This document shows, in pieces, positions 1 to 13,196 of a DNA stretch of 64,000 nucleotides (position 1 is its first letter; every line of letters begins with the position of its first letter). The stretch is taken from the NCBI GenBank assembly GCA_021209875.1, contig JAGYVD010000003.1, positions 1,922,001 to 1,986,000 of the forward strand. The letters run 5' to 3'. Below the pieces are notes generated by a model. It had not been told where the DNA came from. It did no database searches and saw nothing but the letters and a program-made list of their open reading frames with translations. The position numbers and the translations under genes are program-made. The stretch comes from Rosellinia necatrix. Taxonomy: Eukaryota > Ascomycota > Sordariomycetes > Xylariales > Xylariaceae.

Positions 1-2037
1 TTAATGATTGAGCATTCTTAGTGCCTATGCCTACTTGAGTATGACTAACAATTGGTACGTGTAGAAGAAATGCTAGTTATCTGATTGTTAAAACTATATA
101 CTTACTTGTTGTATAAGTATGCTAACCTAAGTATATAACCTCCCCTAACCTAAACCTATGTGTCTTTGACCATTGTTGCCTACCTCACATCCGCCTATTG
201 GCAGGTAGGTATTAGTATCAATATCAATTGAGACCTTAAAAAAAAAAAAGAAAAAAAAGCAAATAAACAAGATCCCCCGATGAAATATAGCCCTCGATGA
301 GCTAACTCTTGACTACTGGCCTGCTGCCCAAACCACGAAGTCTGGGTTGAGGGATGTAGATGGTACCGGCCGAAGATCGGCAGTTTTGTATTGTTATGTA
401 AAATTGTAGCTATGCTATTTCGGATATGGGAATCCGAGAAATCCCATCTGCAAGCTAGAGGTGTCTGGATACTTCCTGTTGACTTATTTGAATCTCCCCA
501 GTGACATGCTTGCTATGACGGATTGCCATCGCCTAATCTTCTGGCGGTTCGACTTACGAGTCTGAAACTCGACAATATAGGGACTGAATAAGTTGCAGAC
601 AAGATGGTCGATAACCTAACTGCTTGGTCCCTATCATTGCCACCCAGAGATCCTCCCGAGTTGCCGTTGCTAACAGCATATATGTGGCCGCCAGGACATG
701 TGTTATAACCTAAGACAACAGCTTATCATAATCATTAGTTTAATTTATGCCCAATTTATCTATGTCCTTCCTTGTTCCCCCTTAGCCTTCTACCCTTAGT
801 TCACGGAGTTTGCTTAAGTATGTATGCACTGACTAGTTCTACTCTCTCTTTCGGAGCCTCATCAGCCGGTAGCCAGACTGGTAAAGCTACTACTCACAAA
901 AGTCTATACCTATACTCGCCTACCTGCACAGTTGATATCTAGCACTTACGTACTTGATTAGTAGCCAATGGCTTTGGAAGGCCAGGTAGAAGGAAATTCC
1001 GGTAGGCAGAAGAACTCCATTTGTGAATCCCACGTGCTGGTTGGCACAATCTTCTATCTGTTACTAACTTGTAGAACAAAGGTGATGCCGATAAAAGTAG
1101 TCTTATTATCATATTTGGTCACGAGGAAAGGGATAGGGTGTCTCTGTTCTACCACCTATTTCGCCCACGTTGGCGTCTTGTTGGCCCAAGCATGGCACGA
1201 CATGAAGTGAGCTCGGCTAACTACAGCAAAATGCATGGCGCTAGAGTGCCCCTTGCTGTCTTGTCTGTAGGGACCTAAGGCAAGCCGGGGTGGCAGGTAG
1301 GTAGGCACCTATTATAGATAGGAGAGGTATCCACCTCTCGCACGCTCTGCTACCCCGCTAAGTGAGCTGTACCCAATACACCAAGCATGTAAGTAGGTAC
1401 TTATACCCACCACCGACAGGAGGCGCAGTGGGTACTAAGTAGGTACCTGATGTACCTACAGGTAGTGACTGCACCTGGGCAGCATATAATCCTGTTCTCG
1501 ATTGCCACCCCACTATTTATTCCCAACGCCTGGAGCGGCGGCGGCGGTGGGTTGTGTAGAACTTTGCCTACCTACCGAAAGTACTCCAACCCACTGCCTA
1601 CCTCCTATACCTATAGTTCCTAAGCCCTCGATCAAACGATCCATCGGCCAGACAGACATAGTAACACCTCACTCGATCCATCCGATAATTCTTGTTTCCC
1701 CTTCTCTTTTGCCATCATTCCATACCTCGCTTTTCTCTGGGAACGCTGCGTCAGCCCTAAGTAACCAGCGTCTGCCCCTCCCCGACGGCCCAGAAAGCTG
1801 CACGCGGCCACATTTACCCCTCGCTCCGTCCTCGACCAGTCCGGCTGCCACTGTTACTCACGTACTGCCCTCGTTGTCTGCTCTTCATAACCTTCACAAC
1901 GTTCTTCGCAAAGCTCTGCGCAACGCTCTTCGCAACGTTCTGCCCACCCTGATCTGTCTCGCGCTGCGCCCGTCTGCTTCCTTGCTATCTCTCATTCTGC
2001 TTTCGTTTCACACAGCAAGCAGTAGTTGATCCTCACA
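1..2037. other. Intergenic DNA and Hog1 leader
   Basis: No gene could be supported. The first 1.4 kb is AT-leaning with scattered ACCT/AGGT words (for example around 184-215 and 1290-1310). The last 500 bases are pyrimidine-rich and are probably the promoter and 5' leader of the kinase gene starting at 2038. Open frames here have no family resemblance. Confidence 0.6.
1892..1939. repeat. Four 12-bp tandem copies in the Hog1 leader
   Basis: Four adjacent 12-base units (consensus CTTCGCAACGTT, with one to three changes per copy) occupy 1892-1903, 1904-1915, 1916-1927 and 1928-1939. They end about 100 bases before the Hog1 start codon and so are probably in the transcribed leader. Confidence 0.8.
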
Positions 2038-3702
<1,665 letters not shown>

Positions 3703-4771
3703 GCCCTTGTATTGCCCTGGGACAGTTCTGAAGACAAAGGATAACGAACAGCAACGATACCACGATCCAGACAGCCGGACTATTCACGTTTCAAACATAA
3801 AGATGGATTTTGAATTTGCTTTCCGGCGTTCAGAGAGGGAATGATGGGTTTCGAAGGTTCTACTGAATTACCATACTTACTACCCTTTGGCTTTGGGGTT
3901 TATTTCTGGGCATACGGATCCGAGAAAAATAACGAAAGCGGGCCACGAGGGAACTATACGAGCAGGGCCTGCGTAGAGAGGGCGCTCATGATAATACCGG
4001 CGCAAAGGCATGCGGTCAAAATGGTAATGTCGACGATTGCCGTACCCCATCCGCGCCGAACGGGAACCAGGTTCCCTGATACCTTTGCGGAAACCGGAAA
4101 CCGGCCATATACTGCTCCACGGGTTCCGTGACGGGTTCCGGGGATGTAAATGTATTTGTTAGGACTGCATCTTATTTGTAGTCTGCAGTTAGAGCAGAGA
4201 AGCAGAGTATACCAACAGGATAAACGCTACGGTATCATTTAACATTTCTATATTTCACGCGCAACTGGCTACCGTCGCTTTTTCTACCTTCTACGACGTT
4301 GGGGGCATATCATTTGGCATTACAACTCCACGCGCATTGTCCGAATGGGCACCGGATTAAAAGCTAGCTAATTGGTCCCGTCGCTTGGAACCCCAAGAGG
4401 GTTTAACCCACCGGCGTAGCCCATATGAAGTAAATCAATTTACATCAATAGTCATGCATTAAAGATGGCAGGGTGATGAGATGAATGTTTAGGCGTTCGG
4501 GATTCAGTATTGTCTGCTTTCCCGACAGTGTAAGGATCGGGATATCAACCACCTACATCGTCTAAGCCGAGAACCCCAATTGTGTGCCTTCTACTTAGCA
4601 GTTCTATCATTCTTTATTTATTTACGACAGAGCGCCATGACCGTTCTCAATTACTGCTACCGCCCCCATCGTTGATAAGAAAGTACAAAAACCGGTGCAG
4701 AAACGAAGCTAGCAAGAGAGAGAGAGGGTATGTGTATGTGTGTTTGTGTGCAGTGAGAGCAGAGTTTAGCT
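3703..4771. other. Intergenic, Hog1 3' region and aminotransferase promoter
   Basis: No supported gene. The first few hundred bases are the likely 3' UTR of the kinase. A short AG tract and GT-rich stretch (about 4710-4755) lies immediately before the aminotransferase start. Confidence 0.6.
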
Positions 4772-6289
4772 ATGGCAACGACGACGGACGCGATCCAGGA
4801 GGCCTACGCCTCGGCCGAGGCGTGGTACACGGCGGCGAACCCGGGGAGCCAGGCGGCGCACGAGGCGGCGACGGCCCACCTGCCGGGGGGCAACACGCGG
4901 TCGGTGCTGCACTGGGCGCCGTACCCGCTGAGCATCGCGTCGGCGGCCGGGTACACGCTGCGGGACGCGGACGGGCACGCGTACGTCGACCTGCTGGGGG
5001 AGTACTCGGCGGGCCTGTACGGGCACTCGCACCCGACGCTGCTGGCGGCGCTGGAGCGGACGGCGCGGAACGGGCTCTCGTACGGCGGGACGCACGCGGG
5101 CGAGGCGCGGCTCGCGGCCCTCGTGCGCGCCCGCTTCCCCAGCGCCGAGCGCCTCCGCTTCACCAACTCCGGCACCGAGGCCAACCTGCTCGCCCTCGCC
5201 GCCGCCAAGGCGTTCACGCGCCGGCTCCGCGGCAGGGTCCTCGTCTTCGAGGGCGCGTACCACGGGGGCGTGCTCGCGTTCCCGTTCGGGTGTCGCGCGG
5301 TCTGGGGGGGAGACGGCGGCGGGAAAGAAGAAGAGGAGGAGGGGGAAGGGGAGGGGGAAGGGGAGGATGGGAGGAAGAAGTTCGAGGTCCTGCGCGCGCT
5401 GAACGCGCCGCACGACTTCCTCGTCGCCACGTACAACGACACGGCGTCCGTGGACGCGGCGCTCGCGAGACCCGGAGGAGACGGGGAAGAAGAGGGGGTG
5501 GCGGCCATCCTGGTCGAGCCCATGCTCGGCTCCGGCGGCGGGGTCCGGGCCACGCCGGCGTTCCTGGCGCACCTGCGGCGGCGGGCGGACGAGACGGGGG
5601 CGCTCCTCATCCTCGACGAGGTCATGACGTCCCGCCTGTTCGCGGGCGGCGGGGTCCAGGGGAGCCGGGGCGTGCGGCGGCGGCGGCGGCGGCGGCGGCG
5701 CGCCCTGCGCCCGGACCTCACGACGCTCGGCAAGTACGTCGGCGGCGGCATGCCGTGCGGCGCGTTCGGCGGGCGCGCGGACGTCATGGCGCTCTTCGAC
5801 CCCCGCGGTCCGAGCTCGCTGCCGCACGCGGGGACGTTCAACAACAACGTGCTGACCATGAACGTCGGCGCGGCGGGGCTCGAGGCCGTGTTCACGCCCG
5901 ACGCGGCGCGGGCGCTACACCGGCTCGGCGACGACGTCCGCGACCGCATCAACGCCCTCGCCCTCAGATCGGAGACGGGGACGGGGACGGGGACGGGGGG
6001 GAAGAGGGGCGTGCGCGTGCTCGGCTGCGGCTCCCTCCTCGTCTTCCACTTCACGCGCACGCCGCTCGCGCACATCGCGTCGCCCGCCGACTGGGCCGCC
6101 GACGAGGACCCGCGCCTGCTCGACCTCCTCCACCTCGAGATGCTGCGCGCCGGCTTCTACCTCGCCCGCCGCGGCTACGCCGCCCTCTGCCTGCCGCTGC
6201 TCGCGCCCGAGGGCCGCGCCGCTCTCGACCGGTTCGTGGACGCCGTGGGGGCGTTCCTGGTGCGGTTTCGAGAGCTGATCGAGGGGTGA
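4772..6289 (+). CDS. Class III aminotransferase, glutamate-1-semialdehyde aminomutase-like
   Basis: Single-exon, 505-residue PLP enzyme of fold type I, subgroup III. It resembles glutamate-1-semialdehyde 2,1-aminomutase and related amine transaminases; the true substrate cannot be read from sequence. Seen: the N-terminal LPGGNTRSV segment, NSGTEAN (phosphate binding), a GAYHGG loop, the cofactor Asp in LILDEVMTSR (Asp282), the Schiff-base Lys in TTLGKYVGGG (Lys321) and GTFNNN. Fungi do not use this family for haem synthesis via the C5 route, so a catabolic or secondary-metabolic role is more likely. The gene is far richer in G+C than its neighbours and carries two in-frame low-complexity inserts: a Glu/Gly run around residues 184-205 and an Arg run around 302-312 coded by CGG repeats. 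Both lie in loops between conserved blocks, and the frame stays open through them. Long opposite-strand frames here are by-products of GC bias. Confidence 0.88.
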   Translation: MATTTDAIQEAYASAEAWYTAANPGSQAAHEAATAHLPGGNTRSVLHWAPYPLSIASAAGYTLRDADGHAYVDLLGEYSAGLYGHSHPTLLAALERTARNGLSYGGTHAGEARLAALVRARFPSAERLRFTNSGTEANLLALAAAKAFTRRLRGRVLVFEGAYHGGVLAFPFGCRAVWGGDGGGKEEEEEGEGEGEGEDGRKKFEVLRALNAPHDFLVATYNDTASVDAALARPGGDGEEEGVAAILVEPMLGSGGGVRATPAFLAHLRRRADETGALLILDEVMTSRLFAGGGVQGSRGVRRRRRRRRRALRPDLTTLGKYVGGGMPCGAFGGRADVMALFDPRGPSSLPHAGTFNNNVLTMNVGAAGLEAVFTPDAARALHRLGDDVRDRINALALRSETGTGTGTGGKRGVRVLGCGSLLVFHFTRTPLAHIASPADWAADEDPRLLDLLHLEMLRAGFYLARRGYAALCLPLLAPEGRAALDRFVDAVGAFLVRFRELIEG

Positions 6290-7660
6290 GGAGGGTCGGG
6301 GGAGGCGGTCGTGTGGGCGGTGGTGGTGACGGTTGTTTTTTTTTTTTTATGATGGCGGTGATGGCGGGTCGTTTTTATGGCGGCGGGATGGGATGGTGTG
6401 ATGGTTTGCTCCGCTGGGTAGCTCGTATGGTATTTATTTTCTTGTTGCCTGGGTTAATGATCACATACCATCTTGACGGCTGAGGTTAGGTCATGTTGCT
6501 GTAAGGTAATAATACATGAATACATGATGCCTTTTTACCCGGGCGATGTCGCAGGGGAGGAGAATTTGTCAAGAAGCCTTCCACTGCGCAGTAGCTCATC
6601 AACGGGTCGCTGTAAACCTGACAGCAAGCAGTCGTTGGCCAGCCGATGAAATCGATCGCCTTCTAGCTAGCCACCCTCAACATCCTATCCTCACATGAAA
6701 TTCGATCCGGGCTGAGTGCAACTTCGGCATACTGGACTCGAGGAGAGTACTGGCTATCGGGCTTCGTAGCATTGCTGACCTCGCAGCGATGCATGACTGG
6801 GCTAGCGAAGCATTATGGTTCATTCAAACCTTGTAGATTGGATGTCATGGGATAGCCATGTACTGCTGGAGACTCCGTGGCACCAATGAGTAAGGGGGTA
6901 TTATAGATGAATGTTTATTCATGGCACCCAATAACATAGGGGGGCTTGTAATCCCGGAATTACAGTGTCCGGGTCCAATCATCTACATTTCACTGCTTCT
7001 TAACGATACCAATTGGCGCCTCAGATTCTTCGTGTTCGTGACCGTGAGCAGCAAATAGGGGGGAGCTTCCAGGGGTTAAAGGAGCAGGCGACGCGGCCGT
7101 GTGCCTCTACTCTACGTTGGCTATCTCTCTAGGGCTGCGGTATTGCCTTTCGACCGGCATCCTTCTCCTCGAAGAGGGGGGTTTCATTATTGTCCATTTA
7201 CGCTCTCACGATCCGAGTTTAATTCCCGTGAGGATATAAACATGCCTGAAGCTGCTTACTATACATGTCATACTTAAGGGTTATGTAGCTCTGTATATCA
7301 TAGTCAACCCTAACCATATCATTGCGATACAGGCCACGAGCTTCAAGGTTTCATGACTATTATCGACTATATTCGCTACCACTTGGGTTGGAAATAAACC
7401 TGCTCTCATTCGCTTACCACGTCTCCCTAATGCGTACCTCAGGCAATCACATCCCTCTCTGACCATGTGGGACGGGGTAGAATCTTTATTCCGCCACACC
7501 AACGCCTGCTTCAGGTTTCCTCCTCCCCGTAATTTCCCCGCTACTCACGAGGATAGAGTCGCGGTGCTTGGTCCCCCCGCGCTCCCACCCCCCTCCCATC
7601 CTTCCAGAAGACGCAGCCGCGCGAGACGGAGTTACGGACCAGTGCGAGACTTGGGGCTTG

Positions 7661-7674
7661 GGAGAGAGAGAGAG

Positions 7675-7712
<38 letters not shown>

Positions 7713-7729
7713 GGAGGGAGAGGGAGCCG
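7661..7729. repeat. Compound (GA)n(CA)n(GA)n microsatellite
   Basis: About nine GA-type dinucleotides, then CA dinucleotides, then a second GA tract ending in GGGA units. Confidence 0.9.
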
Positions 7730-7993
7730 GCCGACTCCGGCTTCGCGACTTAGTAGATCGCCCGCGCTATAGTTCCCGAGATGGGGACGAGGCATGGCCT
7801 CCCCGTCTCTGCTCCATCGACTAGTGTTAGTGTACGCTAGAGACTGTAGACAAGTGGCGTGCCATATCCTCGTATCTCCGTCCTTGCTGTTCCGCGCCAT
7901 CATCGAGACGGTTTAGCCGTATGAGTTATTTTCCTGCCAATGTGATGCGATTACGGCCCCCACCCGCCTAGGTTAGGAGGATATTGTAGGCAG

Positions 7994-8048
7994 TGTATGT
8001 ATGTGTGTATGTATGTATGTATGCTTGTTTGTTTGTTTGTTTGTTTGT
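7994..8048. repeat. (TGTA)n/(TTTG)n microsatellite
   Basis: TGTA tetranucleotides are followed by about six GTTT units. Confidence 0.9.
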
Positions 8049-8724
8049 CTGTACGTAGCATTTGGAACTTCGTCTGTCATCGCCGTGGGAGATTTGCATT
8101 AGAAGCTAAACAAGGGAGGCAAATTATGAGCCTTCGCCGCGGTCGAGCGGTGTTGGAGGCTGGATGGTTTGGGAACAGGACCAGGGTGTATTCCACGCCC
8201 GAGTACATACATAACAGAACCCTGTGCCGGGAGAGTAACTAGGGTAGTGTATGTGCAATTTCTCAAGCTCCTACTCGAGCCTCATCTCCCGCTGGACTGG
8301 GTCTCCGTTAAAGTGGCGTTCGGGGTTCTGGTAACTAGCGGGTATTTTAGCAGAAACCTGGAGGGGAGGGGGGGCCGCGGTGGAAGGATCGACAAGTCCT
8401 TCGAAATAGAACGGGTGGTGCCTCCAGCCGCGGTGGGGAGAGCGGTGTTGTTGGGATTGGGATTTGGGATCTGGGATCCGGGTCTGGTCTTAGCCCACGA
8501 CACTTGGTCAACGAGGTGTTGGGATCATCTCGAGATGGGATCAGCGTTCAAGCTTGGGATTTTCACACCTCCCAGCTCCCCAGCTCCCCAGCTCCCAGCT
8601 CCAAGTTTCTGGCTCCCCCCGGTTTCAACCAGATTGCGGGTGGGTGGCACGTATGAGTTGGAGTGCCATCCTCGCTACCCTTTCTGCTGCCCTTCTCTTA
8701 GGCTGTTCTCGTTTGGCCCCTCGT

Positions 8725-8790
8725 AAACACACACACATACACATATACACACATACAGATATACACACATACACATACACACACACACAC
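8725..8790. repeat. (CA)n/(CATA)n microsatellite
   Basis: Imperfect CA and ACATAC units form an almost continuous tract of about 65 bases. Confidence 0.9.
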
Positions 8791-11032
8791 GCCTTCGTTT
8801 CGATGCCTTCATGATATCGTTCGCTCGTTCTCTTGTCTCGGTTTTGCTGCTACGCTAGCGAAGGACGGGCTTGGCAAGCTCGTTGGTGGCATCCATTACC
8901 CTTTCCCCCCCCTCCCCGGCCGCCATTGGCGTGCTCGACTGGCCATCCATGCACGTAGTTTCTCCCTCCATGCCACTTGCCATTCTGGGCTGCACCTAAT
9001 TCATCGGCGTGCAGCGTTTGGGGGGCTTGCCACTCCGGCTCTGGTCGGAATGCATGCTGCTTGCATATTTCTTATTTCTTTTGCAGCAGGACCGCATTGT
9101 CAATTGGTCAGCTGGTGGCTCGCTTGGATCATGGGACTGGATTGGGCTGACATGGCAACTTTGTTTGGGTCGTTCGCTGAACAACCTCGGCCGAGGAGGT
9201 GGCTTGAGATGCCGGCATCTCCATGAAAAATGTTGCTTCCCTCTCTTGTCTGCTGCGGCTTCTAGAAGCTTTCGAGCCTTTTCCGACCCCGCGAAACGTG
9301 TTTCGGCTGCTTACCTTACCTTTGCGACACGGTCTCAGTCTCGGTGGCGAGAATGTCTTCACCGTGAGAATACAAAGCTAGACTACTACTACTACTACTA
9401 CTACTTGCATGACGACGGGAGGGAATAACACACCGAATAAAATAAAAATTAAAAATTAAAAAAAAAAAAGAGGGCGCGAGTTCACTGACAAACATAGCAA
9501 TAAACATCGCAATAAACATACTAATAAACATACTAATATCTAGCTACCCAAGGTGGATATGACGCTCCTGCAGAATCTTCGAAACAAGCAACCACCTGCA
9601 GAGCCCGCGTCGTGCGATTTTTACAAAACCCGCCAGCCCGCTACCCGGGCGACCATGGCTTATTCCCTCCCACGGACGCTTGCCAATATCGAGCCGCCCA
9701 GTTACACTTTTAGGTAAACTGGCGCTGGGTCTCGCCTCTAATAGATCTAAAATTTAAGGTGCCGATCAGACTAAAACCCCGGTTACCAAGCCCGCGGCAC
9801 CTTTGAATTCACATGGGGGGTTTGGGGGTCATCGTTTGAGTCCGAGGCCAGCGGTTACGGGTATGCTGATGAATGTATGGTTGCCTTGTAATGCGAAGCT
9901 CGACCGTGCTTCAACTACAGTACGACGGTATGTGGCCGTGGCGGCCAAGCTGCCCATCGATCCATCGGGCTGAAAAGTCTCTGCTTATTCAACAGGAGTG
10001 GTTGCCATGGTGTCTATAATAGGGCTTAGAAGACGCCCCGGAGATGCCAGACACGACAAGGATGGCCTTGGGTATCGTTGGTACGTGGCCAACCTTTTAT
10101 TTTCTTATTCCCAGAAAGCAGGAGGCTGTCAAATACCGACCCGCCGAATCGAATCCTCCGTAAAATGAAGGGACATACATACATAGCATAGACGTACATA
10201 GCATAGTGTAGCAGGAAACATGGAACTAGGGGCGGAGAGGTGACTCTATTTCATTATCAACTGTACTGCTCTCTGCCAACCCCCCGCCGTAGGCCTTTCT
10301 TTGGATTACATCGGTACTGTAGAGTAGCAAATATAAATGTATAACATCATTTCCGCAATATTCATTACATAGTTATATTGTTTTTGCAGCTCAAAAAAAA
10401 AACGAAAAAAAAAAAAACAAAAAAACAAAGGCATCACCATCGGTCTGGGTATTGGTATAGCCCAGTCTCTCGGGCGAATAGAGATGTGGTACATATCAGC
10501 ACAGAGACCGGATGTCCCTCACGCGAGCTGTGGCTGCAAAGATGGCGATCAAGCAGATTGCCGCCGTGCCTTGCATCTACTAACACATCGATTTTCCATG
10601 CCCTCGCCGGATTCGCCTCTGGGTTTAACTACTGATGTATGTATATATGGTAGTGTATATAGCTTGTTGACGTCCGCGCACATACTCCACTCACACCGTC
10701 TCCGTGTTGGTATGGGTAGGATCTTCATAGGCCGGACTCGGTATGCTACCTAGGTCGTGCACACTCTTGTCCCCTCGTCTCCAACCAGGGCTCATGCATA
10801 TGGCACACGCTGCAGTACGTGCATGCCCACCGGGGTCCCCAGACCCGAGGGGGCAAGACGACTAACGCAGCCTCCAGCTCCCATCTCGAATCATGTCTAT
10901 GCCGTAACCAGTCATGGTTCAGAAACGAAAACCGTTCTGATCACGGCGCTGCCCACAGCGAAAGACGACCATCAATCTCACACTCCCTTGTACCCTGTCC
11001 ATATCCAATGACGGGAGGTGTCGTCTAGTTCC

Positions 11033-11122
11033 GGAGGGGGAGGGGGGGGGGAGGAGGAAGGGGGAGGAGGAAGGGGGAGGAGGAAGGGGGAAAGGGCTCT
11101 CTCTCTCTCTCTCTCTCTCTCC
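11033..11122. repeat. (GGA)n purine block followed by (CT)n
   Basis: A pure purine block of GGAGGAAGGGG-type units on the plus strand switches abruptly to about 13 CT dinucleotides near 11096. The purine-to-pyrimidine mirror arrangement could form triplex or hairpin structures (inference). Confidence 0.85.
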
Positions 11123-11360
11123 TCACGAGATTATTTGTACCTCAGCACATTCATACTCCTAACAACTTTACGCGGGCGAATGAGCGCATCGGGTTTTTGG
11201 CCACCCATGAAGTGGTGGCACGACCTGACTTATACGGAGTTGGAGGCCCGCATTACCTCTATTCCACATTGCCAGCCTATGAACCCGCGGAGGGTAATAA
11301 ACCATTGCCACCGACACTAGATGGATGGAGAGGGGTCCGAGGACCCTGGGAGTCGTCATG

Positions 11361-11402
11361 GCTCTTTTAATAATGCCCTTTTAATAATGCCCTTTTAATC
11401 AT
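11361..11402. repeat. Three 14-bp tandem copies
   Basis: Units at 11361-11374, 11375-11388 and 11389-11402 share the pattern GCCCTTTTAATAAT with one change in the first and third copies. Confidence 0.85.
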
Positions 11403-11815
11403 GGCGGAGGGTATAGGATGGTGGCCAGCCCGAACGGTTCCTACCCATTCGGCATGCCGCCCGTACGAACAGCCGACTCTGGGTTCTGGGTTCTGGGTTC
11501 TGGTTTTTATAGTCTCTGCCATATCATGAGCTTTAAAGGCCATGCCGATGCTGGTTGGCTGAGGGACCCGCGTCGCGGGGGACGTATAGGAGACCGGTAA
11601 CCCCCTACCTAGTGAGCTGTGAATCATGTGAGAAGTAATTCTAAACATAGGTTAACTACTTACTCGGTTATATTCCCGAGCGGAATAACGCCATCAATCA
11701 ACCAACCAACCAACCAACCACCTACATGGTTTATCTAATTACGACTAGTTACTAGATACTATTACTGCTACTACTGCTACTGTTGCTACTACTATTACTA
11801 CTACTTCACAAACTC

Positions 11816-11869
11816 ATGTATGTATGTATATGTGTATGTATGTATGTATGTATGTATGGTATGAATGTG

Positions 11870-11900
<31 letters not shown>

Positions 11901-11914
11901 ATATATATATATAT
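11816..11914. repeat. (TATG)n, (TA)n and (GT)n compound microsatellite
   Basis: ATGT tetranucleotides, a TA run, a GT run and a second TA run follow each other over about 100 bases. Confidence 0.9.
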
Positions 11915-13103
11915 CTCGATCTTAACTTTCTCTCGTCGCTGCCCTTGTTGATACCAAAATCCCCTCTCCCCCCCCTTCTCCCCCTCCTTCTATCTGCCCA
12001 ACCGTTTTAGATAGGACCAACGCTTTTATTAGCAGCATCATCATTATTATTAGTTTTTATTAATTGGTGCAGCGTGTGGGTTGGAAGCTGGAGATCAGGG
12101 ACATGGCAAGATGCCTTAGATACCATGTAGCTGCTGGCTTAGCTGGCTTGGCTATTTCTATACCTGACTCCCGGCTGGTCTCCTGTACATCCCGAAGGAT
12201 TATCATTACCACGTACCTCCAGTGGTGGTTGTCGGCACACTGCAGTTACTGTACTTCCCGTGACTAGGCGGGCATACTGTGTAGGGACGTACCCAGAGCA
12301 TAGGTCACTCACTACCTAAGTAGGTACCTAAGTTATGCCTTCGCCATCACCTGTTGACTACTACCTAGGTAGGTACCTAGCTCCTCCATCGCCTCCTGCT
12401 TGGGGTCTCTGGCGCTGGGAATGGGTGCATCCGGGCTCCAACCCCCTTGCACGAACCCCTTCGCCGTCTTGTGGTCTTCCGCGCGTTTATGTACGTGGTT
12501 ACCTGTACGAGGTTACCTGTACACTACAAATTAATTATCCCCAGAGCGCGCATCGCATTGCTGTTCAACCCGGTCCCCTGGCCGGCTCCCTAGGTACCGT
12601 ACATGCTTCGACCGTGAACTACTTACCTATCTAGGTACCTGGCCCAGCCTAGCACCAGTACCAAGATGGACACTATGCCTATGTGAGCACTGATAACCGC
12701 CTTGCCTGTTTGATGCTGTTATTATGGGGGCCTGCCGTGGGCTAGCTGCTTTGCGCTACGCACCTCCCTAACGACTTACTTGCCTTAGTGTACACACCCA
12801 CAGCAGGCAGTAGCTGCCCAGGGCTGGGCTAAGCGGGTGGGCAGTATTAAAATGATGGGGACCCCCACACCAAGCGCCTCTGCTCTTCCCGTCCGCCGGG
12901 TCTAGTTAACTATACAATTCGACAACGCATTTGTCAAGGTGCTAGCCATCTTGCCTGATCTCGAGTATATGTACGCATGTGTGTGTGTGTGTGTGCATGC
13001 GCGCAGGCAGACATAGACATATTTATTCTTTCGACGTCGGACGTCGGCCGTTGAACGTCGAACGTCACGTCACATCGCATCACGTCCGTCGTTCAACGTT
13101 CGA

Positions 13104-13104
13104 C

Positions 13105-13143
<39 letters not shown>

Positions 13144-13196
13144 CCTATCTGTCTACCTATCTATCTTACCTATCTTAGGTATCTACCTATCTATCT
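13104..13196. repeat. (CTAT)n microsatellite
   Basis: About ten perfect CTAT units (13104-13146) are followed by degenerate CTAC/CTGT/CTTA units. Confidence 0.9.

Noticed and set aside
137..158. Telomere-like CCCTAACCTAAACC
   Set aside because: Only about two degenerate units, with no array; not a chromosome end.
1502..2029. 175-codon open frame ahead of Hog1
   Set aside because: Not started by a clear ATG; Ser/Pro/Leu-rich from pyrimidine-rich leader DNA and the 12-bp repeats; no family resemblance.
4766..6133. Long open frames on the minus strand and second plus frame over the aminotransferase
   Set aside because: They are by-products of very high GC; they read as Arg/Ala/Pro-rich sequence with no domain, while the 505-residue frame has all PLP motifs.
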